From the NCBI GenBank assembly GCA_964537825.1, contig CAZIDL010000023.1:1-35201 (forward strand): a stretch of DNA of 35,201 nt. Reading direction: 5' to 3'. A program made the translations under genes and the position numbers. This document shows, piece after piece, positions 14,823-23,703 of this stretch. Position 1 is the stretch's first letter, and each line of letters starts with the position of its first letter. The DNA is from CAZIDL01 sp964537825 (GTDB lineage Bacteria > Bacteroidota > Bacteroidia > Flavobacteriales_D > CAYVSK01). Under the pieces are notes generated by a model that was not told the origin of the DNA, searched no databases, and was given only the letters and a program-made list of their open reading frames with translations.

Positions 14823-16790
14823 CTATCGAGCAGCAGCTTTTTGCAAGGGCTTGTTCCCCTGAACCCAAAGCAGCACACAAAGGCCGATGGCAAGGAGTTG
14901 AGCAAAGAGGGATTCATAGGTGGGATAAAGCCCCAAAAAACTGAAATTGAGATCAAAGGGAATGCTGGTCATGGTCAAGTGACCGCTTTCCTGAAAAGCA
15001 TGCACACCCTTTCCCATTAGGATAACGGCCAGAACACCCAACATGACCGATGATATCCGGAAAAGGTTCCGGATCGGAAGGCGTTGGGAGAAACGAAGAG
15101 CAATATAGGCCAGGATCAATACGCCGATAAGGGTAAGGATCGAAGCGACCGGGATAGCACTCGAGGCACCCTCGCTTGCACCGATCCGGATCGCAGAAAG
15201 AAAGATCACCGATTCGAAAGCCTCTCGGAAAACGACGATGAAAGCTAATAGGGCCAACCCGAACATGTTGCCCTCATTGGTCAGTCGTTGGACTTTGTTC
15301 TCGACAAAGTCCTTCCACTTCGTGATCTCGGATCTGCTGTGAAGCCAATACCCAACAAAGAGAAGGATGAGGACCGCCGTCAAAGCACCGATACCTTCCA
15401 TGATCTCGATCCGCTTCATTCCTAGCTGATCCAGCAGGAGATCCGCAAAGAACCACGAAATGAACCCGATCGCCAAGGCCATGATCCATCCCCCGTGGAC
15501 CCAGCGAACGGCCTTGGGCACGTTCACCGATCGCAGCACACTAAGGATGGCCACGATGATCAAAAACGCCTCAAGGCCTTCCCGCAGGATGATCGACACC
15601 GTGATGAGAAAGATGGGCCAATAACCTGTGCCTTTTCCCCCAAGCACTATGGAGGCTCTTTCGAGGGAAGCTTCCACATTGTTAGCACGTGATCTCAACT
15701 CCTCGAGTGACCTCCCGTTCTTGATCCCTTCCCGAACGTTGAACATTGCGGCCTCCAAAGAATCCACTAAAGCCGAGGACTTGGTGGAAAGCCGTTTCTC
15801 GATCGGTTCGATGCCGTCCAGATAAGCCGAAACAGCCAGTTCCTTAGCTTTCCCTCGATGCCCATTCTCATAAGCTTTCAACGCTCGTTCCAAACGGACG
15901 CGAGCTGTATCGAGAGCTGCTTGACCGGCATCTTCGGAGGAGCTCTCCTGATGCAACCTTAAAGCCGCCAGGTAATCCGTACTATCCACCCCATTCGAAG
16001 GCTTTTCCTTAAGGAGGTCCTCATCGGTCGAAAGAGCAAGCTCTTTCAGGGAAGGCGGATCCGCAAGCCCTTCGAAGACTTTCATAGCACTGTCCCTGTC
16101 ATGATCCTGATAGCGAAACGAGCTGATGTAAAAGGCCACCTCCCAGAGCTCCTGATCGGAGAGCTCATCGAAAGCCCGCATTTGAGTTCCCTCGATCCCG
16201 AGACGTGCCGTGTTAAAGATCTTGAGCGGCGCGACCTTCTTCATGTAAGCAGGATCCCTCAGATCGGTGGGGGAAGGTTTCATCCCCTTCGCATCAGGCC
16301 CGTTCCCACCTCCTTTTTGGCCATGACAGCGAGAGCATTTCTTTCCGTAGATGCGCTTCCCTTCGGAAAGGTCCGGCAGCTCTTTGGGGGCGACTTTCAT
16401 CAGCCCTCTTTCAAGCACCTGTTTCTTGAGGGATGTGGTGAGCGCGTACACCTTTTTATGGGGACTCTTCCGCGCGATCAGGCTATCCAGGGAATCCAGT
16501 TGGGTGCTAAAAGCAAGAGGGGGACCGTCCCGGTCCAAAAGAGCCGAATCGATGCTCGAGGAACGCTCGCGGACGCGCTCAGCGAACTCCTCCATTTCCT
16601 CGTATTCGAATTCATCGATCACTTTCCCCTTCTTGACGGCATGGGCATAATCCTGTCCGATGTAATCGAGAAGATTGACGAGGGTCCGCACCTCTCGTTC
16701 CAGACCTTTCTCATTCGCTCCGAAAAGGGAAAGCGGGGTCATGATGAGCAGGAGGACAGAGAATGAGAAAATGCCGGCAAGACGCCTCAT
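14823..16790 (-). CDS. Cytochrome c-FTR1 iron permease fusion
   Basis: A 655-residue protein with a signal peptide (residues 1-25), a helical region, a monoheme cytochrome c domain (CSRCH at 152-156, likely distal ligand M204 in GTQMRAF), a second helical periplasmic region (about 235-385), and a C-terminal FTR1 permease with about seven helices (390-650). The two iron-binding motifs of FTR1 are present: REGLE (403-407) and REAFE (522-526). Known FTR1/EfeU proteins move ferric iron after oxidation of ferrous iron; a fused cytochrome suggests the electron is passed to the respiratory chain in the periplasm. This fusion is common in Bacteroidota. There is no separate EfeO/EfeB gene next to it. 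It is divergent from nrdJ across 327 bp and heads a probable four-gene unit with the DUF4836-like protein and the ABC pair. Confidence 0.9.
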   Translation of the reverse strand: MRRLAGIFSFSVLLLIMTPLSLFGANEKGLEREVRTLVNLLDYIGQDYAHAVKKGKVIDEFEYEEMEEFAERVRERSSSIDSALLDRDGPPLAFSTQLDSLDSLIARKSPHKKVYALTTSLKKQVLERGLMKVAPKELPDLSEGKRIYGKKCSRCHGQKGGGNGPDAKGMKPSPTDLRDPAYMKKVAPLKIFNTARLGIEGTQMRAFDELSDQELWEVAFYISSFRYQDHDRDSAMKVFEGLADPPSLKELALSTDEDLLKEKPSNGVDSTDYLAALRLHQESSSEDAGQAALDTARVRLERALKAYENGHRGKAKELAVSAYLDGIEPIEKRLSTKSSALVDSLEAAMFNVREGIKNGRSLEELRSRANNVEASLERASIVLGGKGTGYWPIFLITVSIILREGLEAFLIIVAILSVLRSVNVPKAVRWVHGGWIMALAIGFISWFFADLLLDQLGMKRIEIMEGIGALTAVLILLFVGYWLHSRSEITKWKDFVENKVQRLTNEGNMFGLALLAFIVVFREAFESVIFLSAIRIGASEGASSAIPVASILTLIGVLILAYIALRFSQRLPIRNLFRISSVMLGVLAVILMGKGVHAFQESGHLTMTSIPFDLNFSFLGLYPTYESLFAQLLAIGLCVLLWVQGNKPLQKAAAR

Positions 16791-17117
16791 ATAGCTGCTT
16801 TAGGCTTGAAGGACCAAATTACGGCAGTACGGATCAGTAGTTCTCGAACAGTAAGCAAAATACCATGTTCAGGGGAGGAAGCTCAAATTCCGCGATCGAC
16901 AAGGGGGTTACAGGGATCTTTGGAACAAGGATCCATGGATTATATCGTTTTTTACTGAAAATCAATAAACAAAAGGAGCAAGTGGAAAACTCTTTTCCAA
17001 TGTGAAAAACGTGGCCCGAGAACTCATAGCTCCTTGGGCTACCTTTAAGGTCCGATCGATGCCCCCACCTCGGTCGTTCTCACAGATCATTGACGGACAC
17101 CTAAAAAACGAAAACGC
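16791..17117. promoter_or_regulatory. Divergent control region between the iron permease gene and nrdJ
   Basis: No gene was seen. A perfect inverted repeat TGGAAAA-ctc-TTTTCCA lies at 16983-16999, and a second palindrome ACCTTTAAGGT at 17041-17051 overlaps a weak -7 element TACCTTTA (17040-17047) for nrdJ. For the permease, the minus strand has TAATTTGG about 25 bp upstream of the ATG, one mismatch from TAnnTTTG. A cobalamin riboswitch, which might be expected for a B12-dependent enzyme, was looked for by its B12 box and not found. Confidence 0.5.
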
Positions 17118-19691
17118 ATGTTGACGAAGAATCCGGCTCCTGCTAAAAATGAGAAGCAAGCTGAAAGAACTTACAGTTATCAGGAGGTCCTCGAGGCCTG
17201 TATGGAATACTTCGATGGGGATGAACTAGCAGCCACCACCTGGATCAACAAATACGCCAAGCGCAACAGGCAAGGGGAGCTGGCAGAGCGGACACCTGAG
17301 GAGATGCACCTTCGGATGGCCAAGGAGTTCGCTCGGATCGAACGCAAATACAAGGAGAACTCCAAGCTGAACGGGAATTTCGCTTCCCTTTCGGAATACG
17401 GGAAACAAAGAACTGAACTGGACGAAGACAAGATCTTCGAATACTTCAAGGACTTCCGTTATGTGATACCTCAAGGGAGCGTCATGGCGGCATTAGGGAA
17501 CGACGAGCTGCTATCCTCCCTCTCCAATTGCGTGGTCCTTCCGAAGATCCACGATAGCTACGGGGGCATTTTCTACACCGATCAACAGTTGGCGCAACTC
17601 TTCAAGCGGCGTTGCGGGGTCGGTATCGATATTTCCACCCTTCGTCCCTCCGGGCAGAGCGTGGATAATTCGGCCGGGACGACCACTGGGGCTGTCTCCT
17701 TTATGGAACGCTTTTCCAATACCACGCGGGAAGTTGCTCAGAACGGCCGCCGTGGAGCCCTCATGATCACCATGGATGTGACCCATCCGGATGCTGAGGA
17801 CTTCGTTACCGTCAAGCAGGATCTTCAGAACGTGACCGGCGCGAATGTGTCCCTCCGCCTATCGGATGAATTCATGGAAGCCGTGAAAGCGGATAAGGAG
17901 TTCGTGCATCGCTGGCCTATCGATGCTGAAGAGCCTGAGATCACGAAGAGGGTCCGTGCACGCGATCTTTGGGAGACCATCATCAAGTGTGCCCACAACA
18001 CCGCCGAACCCGGGCTGATCTTCTGGGACCGCCAGCACGATCATTCCACTTCATCCTTCTATCCCGGATTCGAGAACACCTCTACGAACCCTTGCTCCGA
18101 GATCGCGATGCAGGGTGGGGACAGTTGCCGGCTGATGGCGATCAACCTGTTCAACTTTGTAGAGCATCCCTATACGGAGAATGCTTACTTCAACATGGAG
18201 AAGTTCTACGAAGTAAGCTACGAGTCCCAACGATTGATGGACGACCTCGTTGATCTGGAACTCGAGGCCATCGACGAGATCCGCCAGAAGATCGATGCGG
18301 ACCCTGAGCCTGAACACATCAAACGCGTAGAACGGGAAACCTGGGACACCCTTTACGAAATGGGCCGCAAAGGACGTCGGACAGGGCTCGGGTTCACGGG
18401 AATGGGCGATTGCATCGCAGCTCTCGGGCAGCGTTTCGATTCGGAGGATGCCATGAGCACGATGGAATCCATTATGAAACGGAAATGCGAGGCCGAATTC
18501 GATAGTTCGATCGATATGGCCCTCGAGCGGGGCAAGTTCGAGGTTTTCGACCCGGAGATCGAGAAGAGATCCTATTTCACTTCCATGCTGCAGGAGGAAC
18601 TTCCCCACGTGCACGATCGGATGATGCAGAACGGACGTCGGAACATTTCGATCAGCACGGTAGCTCCGACCGGAAGCCTGAGCATGCTAGCTCAGGTCTC
18701 TTCTGGTATCGAGCCGGTCTTCATGCTCTCCTACATGCGTCGTCGAAAGGTCAACCCGGACGACGAGAACGCACGGGTGGATTTCAAAGACGACGTGGGT
18801 GATTCCTGGCAGGAGTTCACCGTCTATCATCCGCGCGTAAAACAGTGGATGGACGTGACCGGGGAGCAGGATATCAACAAGAGCCCCTACAACGGATCGA
18901 CAGCGCCGGAGATCGATTGGTTGGAACGGGTCCGTATCCAGGGGATCGTGCAGAAATACGTAACGCACTCCATCAGTTCTACCATTAACCTCCCCTCTGA
19001 TGTGCCGGTGGAAAAAGTCGGAGATATCTACCTGGAGGCCTGGAAGCGCAGGCTCAAAGGAATAACCGTTTACCGCGACGGCGCCCGGAGCGGTGTGCTC
19101 GTGTCAAAGGAGGAGGATCAGGATGAGGGAAGCCTCCAGGAGCACGATGCTCCCAAACGCCCCAAACGATTGGAAGCTGATGTGGTCCGCTTCCAGAACG
19201 ACAGCGAGAAGTGGATCGCCGTTGTCGGCATCCTCGAAGGGCGTCCCTACGAGATCTTCACCGGTAAGATCGAAGACGCCTTTAGCCTTCCCGATTACGT
19301 GAGTCATGGTTGGGTGATCAAGAACGAGAACGACGACGGTTCCAAGCGATACGATTTCCAGTTCCTCGATAAAGAAGGCTATCGCATCACGATCGAAGGC
19401 CTATCCCGGTCCTTTAACAAGGAATTCTGGAATTACGCCAAGCTGATATCCGGCGTCCTCCGCCACGGCATGCCCCTGCCCCACGTGGTGGACCTTGTGA
19501 CCAACCTCAACCTCCACACCGATACCATCAACACCTGGAAGAACGGTGTGGCCAGAGCCCTCGGCAAATACATCCCGGACGGGACCGCACCGGCTGACCA
19601 TAAGTGTCCGGATTGCGAAGATCCTGATGGGCTGGTCTATGAAGAAGGCTGTCTCAAGTGCAAGAGTTGCGGTCACACCAAGTGCGGATAA
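17118..19691 (+). CDS. nrdJ: Adenosylcobalamin-dependent ribonucleoside reductase (class II)
   Basis: An 857-residue enzyme that reduces ribonucleotides using adenosylcobalamin as radical source, so it needs no oxygen and no separate radical subunit. The catalytic set is visible: NPCSE (324-328) with the thiyl-radical cysteine C326 and E328, and the redox pair C138 and C337. The spacings equal those of the well-studied Thermotoga enzyme (134/322/333). Other family blocks are FKRRCGVGIDISTLRPSG, NGRRGALMITMDVTHPD and STVAPTGSLSMLAQVSSGIE. The C-terminal 30 residues form a zinc-ribbon with CPDC and CKSC pairs and a final Cys, used to regenerate the active-site disulphide. Between about residue 680 and 830 lies the extra domain of long NrdJ proteins. 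A perfect terminator follows. Class I genes are not in the window. Confidence 0.95.
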   Translation: MLTKNPAPAKNEKQAERTYSYQEVLEACMEYFDGDELAATTWINKYAKRNRQGELAERTPEEMHLRMAKEFARIERKYKENSKLNGNFASLSEYGKQRTELDEDKIFEYFKDFRYVIPQGSVMAALGNDELLSSLSNCVVLPKIHDSYGGIFYTDQQLAQLFKRRCGVGIDISTLRPSGQSVDNSAGTTTGAVSFMERFSNTTREVAQNGRRGALMITMDVTHPDAEDFVTVKQDLQNVTGANVSLRLSDEFMEAVKADKEFVHRWPIDAEEPEITKRVRARDLWETIIKCAHNTAEPGLIFWDRQHDHSTSSFYPGFENTSTNPCSEIAMQGGDSCRLMAINLFNFVEHPYTENAYFNMEKFYEVSYESQRLMDDLVDLELEAIDEIRQKIDADPEPEHIKRVERETWDTLYEMGRKGRRTGLGFTGMGDCIAALGQRFDSEDAMSTMESIMKRKCEAEFDSSIDMALERGKFEVFDPEIEKRSYFTSMLQEELPHVHDRMMQNGRRNISISTVAPTGSLSMLAQVSSGIEPVFMLSYMRRRKVNPDDENARVDFKDDVGDSWQEFTVYHPRVKQWMDVTGEQDINKSPYNGSTAPEIDWLERVRIQGIVQKYVTHSISSTINLPSDVPVEKVGDIYLEAWKRRLKGITVYRDGARSGVLVSKEEDQDEGSLQEHDAPKRPKRLEADVVRFQNDSEKWIAVVGILEGRPYEIFTGKIEDAFSLPDYVSHGWVIKNENDDGSKRYDFQFLDKEGYRITIEGLSRSFNKEFWNYAKLISGVLRHGMPLPHVVDLVTNLNLHTDTINTWKNGVARALGKYIPDGTAPADHKCPDCEDPDGLVYEEGCLKCKSCGHTKCG

Positions 19692-19713
19692 AGGAACCGG
19701 TTTTGCTTTCGTT

Positions 19714-19748
19714 AAAAAGGGGAAAGCGAAGATCTTTCCCCTTTTTTT
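19714..19748. terminator. Intrinsic terminator after nrdJ
   Basis: AAAAAGGGGAAAG (19714-19726) pairs perfectly with CTTTCCCCTTTTT (19734-19746) around a 7-nt loop. The T-run (19742-19748) serves the plus strand, and the A-run makes it active on the minus strand too. Confidence 0.85.
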
Positions 19749-19765
19749 ATAGCATGCCCCCTTAA

Positions 19766-20461
19766 ATGAAAAAGAGTAAGTGCTTTTCCGTTCTCTGCTC
19801 GCTTTTCTTCCTGATCTCCTTAAGGTCAGGAAACGCACAGGCCGTGGACAGCATTCGTTACTACATGCAGAAGGACCCGAGTTTTTTGATCGAGTTCGAC
19901 ACGCGTCATTCTTTCATATCGACCCGACACGGCAAGATCTTCGGCCTGAAGTTCGGCGTGGAGCACGGCGATCGGGTCAGTTACGGAGGGGGGATCAATT
20001 GGTTGACCAATACCCCAGCGCATCAAAAGGATCTAGGTTTTGGTGACACTACCATAACCGGAAAGCTAAGCTTTTGGTTCCTTTCGCCCTTCTTCGAGTA
20101 CACCTTCTACGAAAGCCCGCATTGGAGGCTTTCCATGCCCGTACGGGTTGGTTTGGGAGGAGCTTCCTTCGCCTATTACGATCCTGAACAGCAAGAGCAG
20201 AAAGAACGGCACCGAAGGATCTTTAATTACGAACCGATGATGACGGTCCAGTTCAAATTCTGGCGCTATTTCGCACTTAGCGGGGGATTGGGATACCGGA
20301 TCATCGTCCTGGACCGCAGCCTCATCCCCGACCGCTTCGACCAGGACCCATACCGCTTCAGCTCACCGACCTATGCATTCGGTTTCAACTTCTTCTTCGG
20401 AAAACTCTTCCGGGATGTCTTTCCGAAAAAGAGCAAAAAGTTCATGGAGAAGGCGAAATGA
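19766..20461 (+). CDS. Putative outer-membrane beta-barrel protein
   Basis: A 231-residue protein I cannot place in a named family. It has a signal peptide (CFSVLCSLFFLISLRSGNAQA, cleavage near residue 26) followed by alternating strands rich in F, Y, W and G, such as GKLSFWFLSPFFEYTFY and YFALSGGLGYRIIVL, which fits an 8- to 10-strand barrel. The tail after FGFNFFFG is basic (FPKKSKKFMEKAK) rather than ending in a terminal phenylalanine, so assembly by the usual C-terminal signal is not obvious. It begins only 17 bp after the nrdJ terminator and ends exactly where the convergent crtI ends: the palindrome TGATCA (20459-20464) supplies the stop codon for both. No promoter can be fitted between the terminator and the ATG. 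Confidence 0.65.
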   Translation: MKKSKCFSVLCSLFFLISLRSGNAQAVDSIRYYMQKDPSFLIEFDTRHSFISTRHGKIFGLKFGVEHGDRVSYGGGINWLTNTPAHQKDLGFGDTTITGKLSFWFLSPFFEYTFYESPHWRLSMPVRVGLGGASFAYYDPEQQEQKERHRRIFNYEPMMTVQFKFWRYFALSGGLGYRIIVLDRSLIPDRFDQDPYRFSSPTYAFGFNFFFGKLFRDVFPKKSKKFMEKAK

Positions 20462-21970
20462 TCAGAAAGGACGGCCTCGTTCCCGATCGATGAGATCAGC
20501 AACGATCTCTCCAGAGATCAGCGAAGGGGGGACACCCGGGCCGGGCACGGTCGTTTGCCCGGCAAAATAGAGCCCCTCGACCTTTCTGCTCTTCATTGAA
20601 GGTTTGAGGAGGGCCGTCTGGCGGAGCGTATTCGCTAATCCATACGCGTTCCCCTGGAAGGCGTTATGATCCCTCCTCAGGTCGTCAGGACCGTAGTCGT
20701 GACGTATGATAACCCGCTCTTTCAGAGCTATCCCCGTCCGTGTTTCGAGCCGCTCCATCACCCGCCGGTAGATCCGTTCGCTTTCTTCTTCAGAATTATG
20801 GAGGCCCGGAGCAAGAGGGACCAGAACGAAAAGGTTCTCCTTTCCCTCAGGAGCTACGCTGGGATCCGACCGCGATGGAGCACAAACGTAGAAGAGCGGA
20901 TCTTCAGGCCAAGCCTTTTCTTCTCTTATAGAGCGAATATGAGCTTCAAAAGGACGATCGAAAAAGAGGTTGTGATGTTCGAGCATGTCGAGTTCCCCAT
21001 CGATCCCTAAAAAGAAAAGTTGTACGGAAGGGGCCATCGTTCGCTGGCTCCAATAGCTTTCGGAGTAGCGTGCAAGCTCGGGGCCGAGCAGTTCGCGGTC
21101 CACATGCTCACCATCATTGCTGGCAACGGTAGCCCTGGAAGGATAGCTGTTATGTTCGGTTTCCACGAGCGGCCCTTTCCCATCCCGAGGGCGGATCCGT
21201 CTCACAGGTTCCGAACAACGGAGCTCCACTCCGAGTTCCCGAGCACGCTTTTCCATTCCTTTTACGACCTCTTTCATCCCCCCCTTCGGATACCAGGTCC
21301 CCAGGCTGATATCGGCATGGTTCATCAAGCTATAAAGGGCGGGGATGCGCTCAGGTTCCGAGCCCAGAAAGAGGATAGGGAATTCGAGGATCCTTCGGAT
21401 GCGGGGATCCTGAAAGCGTTTCCGGATGTGAGATGAAAGGGAAGTGAAGAGATCCATCGAAAAAAGCCCCTTGATAACGCGGGGATCGAGAAACTCCAAA
21501 AGGCTGAGCGAAGGTTTTCTCACCAGATCCCCCATCCCGATCCGGTATTTCTTTTCAGCCTCTTTCAAAAAGCGGAGGAGTTGCCCTCCACTACCCTTCT
21601 CGATCCCTTCGAAAAGCTCCGCGACCCTTTCTTTACCGGCGGGTAGGTCGAAGCTTCCTTCCTGGAAGAACACCCGGTAAGAGGGGTCGAGCCGTTGGAG
21701 GGTATAGTTCGCTTTTACGCTGGACCCTAGTTTCCGGAAATGCTCTTCGAACACGTCCGGCATCCAGTACCAACTCGGCCCCATATCGAAAAAAAAACCT
21801 CGATCGGAAAAGCTTCTTGCTCTTCCACCGAGGCTTTCGTTCTTTTCGAAGAGGCGGACGTGATGGCCTTTAGCAGCTAAATGAGATGCAGCTGAAAGGC
21901 CCGCAAAACCTCCTCCGATCACGATGAGGGCAGCTTCATCGTCCGCAGAGGAGGTGAGATCTCCTTTCAC
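20462..21970 (-). CDS. crtI: Phytoene desaturase (CrtI family)
   Basis: A 502-residue FAD-dependent carotenoid desaturase or related oxidoreductase. The dinucleotide-binding fold is at residues 16-42 (GGGFAG at 19-24, acidic E42 at the end of strand 2), followed by the substrate-lid segment GGRARSFSDRGFFFDMGPSW. The C-terminal FAD motif LYFAGQTTVPGPGVPPSLIS is diagnostic of the CrtI group. It starts inside the last codon of the sigma-factor gene (4-bp ATGA overlap), so the two are co-translated. No phytoene synthase (crtB) follows, which is unusual for carotenoid operons of this phylum; it must be elsewhere. The exact desaturation product cannot be read from sequence. Regulation by the adjacent CarH-like repressor is likely. 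Confidence 0.88.
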   Translation of the reverse strand: MKGDLTSSADDEAALIVIGGGFAGLSAASHLAAKGHHVRLFEKNESLGGRARSFSDRGFFFDMGPSWYWMPDVFEEHFRKLGSSVKANYTLQRLDPSYRVFFQEGSFDLPAGKERVAELFEGIEKGSGGQLLRFLKEAEKKYRIGMGDLVRKPSLSLLEFLDPRVIKGLFSMDLFTSLSSHIRKRFQDPRIRRILEFPILFLGSEPERIPALYSLMNHADISLGTWYPKGGMKEVVKGMEKRARELGVELRCSEPVRRIRPRDGKGPLVETEHNSYPSRATVASNDGEHVDRELLGPELARYSESYWSQRTMAPSVQLFFLGIDGELDMLEHHNLFFDRPFEAHIRSIREEKAWPEDPLFYVCAPSRSDPSVAPEGKENLFVLVPLAPGLHNSEEESERIYRRVMERLETRTGIALKERVIIRHDYGPDDLRRDHNAFQGNAYGLANTLRQTALLKPSMKSRKVEGLYFAGQTTVPGPGVPPSLISGEIVADLIDRERGRPF

Positions 21971-22470
21971 ACGTTCTCCTGAAGGGTTTCCATCAGCTTC
22001 TTACGCGCCAGGAAGATCCTGCTTTTGACCGTGCCGATAGGAAGCCCGAGTTCCTGAGCGATCTCCTTGTACTTGTACCCTTCATAGTGCATCCGGAAGG
22101 GCACTCGATAAGCCTTATCGAGCTCATCGATCTTGCCCATGATCTCCTTGTAATTGTAATTGGAGTCAGGCTTGGCAAACCCGGAATCCTGCGGAATGTT
22201 CAGGAAATAGAGCTCTTTCGTGTCGTCGATGATGGTGTTGGCCCTCATCGCCTTACGATAATTGTTGATGAAGGTGTTCCGCATGATCGTATAGAGCCAA
22301 GCCTTCAAATTGGTCCGTTCAGCGAACTTATCCTTGTACTTGATCGCTTTATAGAAGGTCTCCTGAAGGAGATCGTTCGCGTCCTCTTCGTTCTTGGTGA
22401 ACTTGCGGGCGAAGTACTTCAGCGTGTCCTGAAGCCCTGCTACCCTTTGGCTGAATTCTACTTGTGTCAT
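21967..22470 (-). CDS. ECF RNA polymerase sigma factor
   Basis: A 167-residue group IV sigma factor. Region 2 is at residues 15-75, with DANDLLQETFYKAIKYKDKF (core binding) and LKAWLYTIMRNTFINNYRK (-10 recognition). Region 4 is at about 110-160, with the helix-turn-helix YKEIAQELGLPIGTVKSRIF. No anti-sigma gene is next to it; instead crtI overlaps its stop codon. Sigma-crtI linkage is a known theme in flavobacterial carotenoid loci. Its promoter region carries two copies of a TTGAACAAAT-like element 21 bp apart, matching a third near the MerR gene. Which genes this sigma serves beyond the pigment pathway is unknown. Confidence 0.92.
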   Translation of the reverse strand: MTQVEFSQRVAGLQDTLKYFARKFTKNEEDANDLLQETFYKAIKYKDKFAERTNLKAWLYTIMRNTFINNYRKAMRANTIIDDTKELYFLNIPQDSGFAKPDSNYNYKEIMGKIDELDKAYRVPFRMHYEGYKYKEIAQELGLPIGTVKSRIFLARKKLMETLQENV

Positions 22471-22496
22471 AGCTGTAATGGGGCTTTTGCTACCTG

Positions 22497-22527
22497 TTCA
22501 ACAAATATACGAAAACTTTGAACAAAT
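22497..22527 (-). promoter_or_regulatory. sigma/crtI promoter with two candidate operators
   Basis: The minus strand has TATATTTG (22509-22502), a perfect TAnnTTTG element about 30 bp upstream of the sigma ATG. TTCAACAAAT (22497-22506) overlaps it and TTGAACAAAT (22518-22527) lies just upstream; the two copies are 21 bp apart, two helical turns, on the same face. This geometry suits repression by a MerR-type dimer or tetramer. No TTG is found at the 19-bp spacing. Confidence 0.55.
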
Positions 22528-22749
22528 TTCTCGTCCATTTCTTCTGGTGGAACGTTCGGAACGATGTTCTATTCTTTTCGAAAGCTTCATTTCACTTATA
22601 GTGGGCAATCAAAGCGAAGCAAAGCACGTGCCGATCCGCTGATGATCCACCCCTAATATAACGGATCAACTTCCGACCTCGTTCGGATAGATCGTTAAAG
22701 TTCTCTAAAACCCGTAAAACTTTGGAAAAAAGCGCCTTAAAGGGAGCCT

Positions 22750-23652
22750 TCAGGGTGTTGCAGGGAGCGCTTGCCCTTCCTGCCTGAGCTGATCGCGAAA
22801 AGCATCTAGTGACTCGATGACATGAAGCCTGTCAGTTTCGACAGGTAGCCTTCCGTTCAGCTGGGGACCGGTCATGAAGAGGCGGGAATTTGGAAATAAG
22901 GAAAGGTAGGAATGGAGTTTCTCTTTTAATTCCTTTTGGTCGATGGGATCGATAAAGGCCGTGAGGATATTGGGATAATGGTATTGGCGTGCGATCTTTT
23001 GCAGATCATCAAGAGGGACCGAGGCTCCAAGATAACAGACCCTTATGCCCTCCCTCCGTGCAAGGTAGTATGAGAAAAGGAGCCCCATATCATGAAGTTC
23101 ACCTTCAGGAAGGAACATCAGATAGGAAGGCCCATTTTCATGAGGAAGTGGACATGCTTCAATAGCGCTCATGAGTTTGCGACGAACGAGCTCAGAGACA
23201 AAATGCTCCTGAGCAGGACCGATGGCACCCGTATGCCAAAGAACACCGACTTTTTTCAGGAAAGGAAAGATATAGCGAAGGATCGTCTCTTCGAACCCAA
23301 CCTCTTTTTCAATTCGCTCGAAGACCCGTTCGAAGTCGTATTCATCGATATGGAGTAAAGCTTGGGTAAGAAGCTGACAGCGGTCATCTTCTTCCTCGCT
23401 ATCGAAACAGTATTTAAGGGCCATCTTTCGAAGCTCCTTCTCCTCCAATTCGGCCAGCTGTGATATGCGATAGCCCTTCCTGTTAAGGATAGCGAGATTG
23501 ATGAGTTTCCGAAGATCATCATCCTCGTAAAAGCGGATGTTCGTGGAAGTACGTTTGGGCTCGATGACCCCGTAACGTTTCTCCCAAATTCTGATAGTAG
23601 GGGCTTTGATGCCTGACAGGCGTTCCAGTTCCCGGATCGAATAAGCGCTCAT
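22750..23652 (-). CDS. CarH/LitR-like B12-binding MerR-family regulator
   Basis: A 300-residue regulator. Residues 1-70 are a MerR DNA-binding domain (YSIRELERLSGIKAPTIRIW, then the wing RYGVIEPKRTSTNIRFY). The central four-helix bundle has W139-x9-E149-H150, the signature of adenosylcobalamin photoreceptors of the CarH/LitR type. The C-terminal Rossmann domain has ExHxxG (E185-L-H187-D-M-G190), in which the histidine is the lower cobalt ligand. With these residues kept, the protein should bind adenosylcobalamin, bind DNA in the dark and let go in the light, as known for CarH; this is inferred. The ATG at 23652 is preferred over a TTG start at 23688. It lies upstream of the ECF sigma and crtI genes on the same strand, separated by 279 bp. 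Confidence 0.88.
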   Translation of the reverse strand: MSAYSIRELERLSGIKAPTIRIWEKRYGVIEPKRTSTNIRFYEDDDLRKLINLAILNRKGYRISQLAELEEKELRKMALKYCFDSEEEDDRCQLLTQALLHIDEYDFERVFERIEKEVGFEETILRYIFPFLKKVGVLWHTGAIGPAQEHFVSELVRRKLMSAIEACPLPHENGPSYLMFLPEGELHDMGLLFSYYLARREGIRVCYLGASVPLDDLQKIARQYHYPNILTAFIDPIDQKELKEKLHSYLSLFPNSRLFMTGPQLNGRLPVETDRLHVIESLDAFRDQLRQEGQALPATP

Positions 23653-23703
23653 TCCCGATATCGATGGTCTATGGTCTATTTCTTTCAACCTTTCCGAATC
23701 AGT

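Noticed and set aside
16791..17117. Cobalamin riboswitch ahead of nrdJ
   Set aside because: Searched by eye for the B12 box and its surrounding stems; neither is present.
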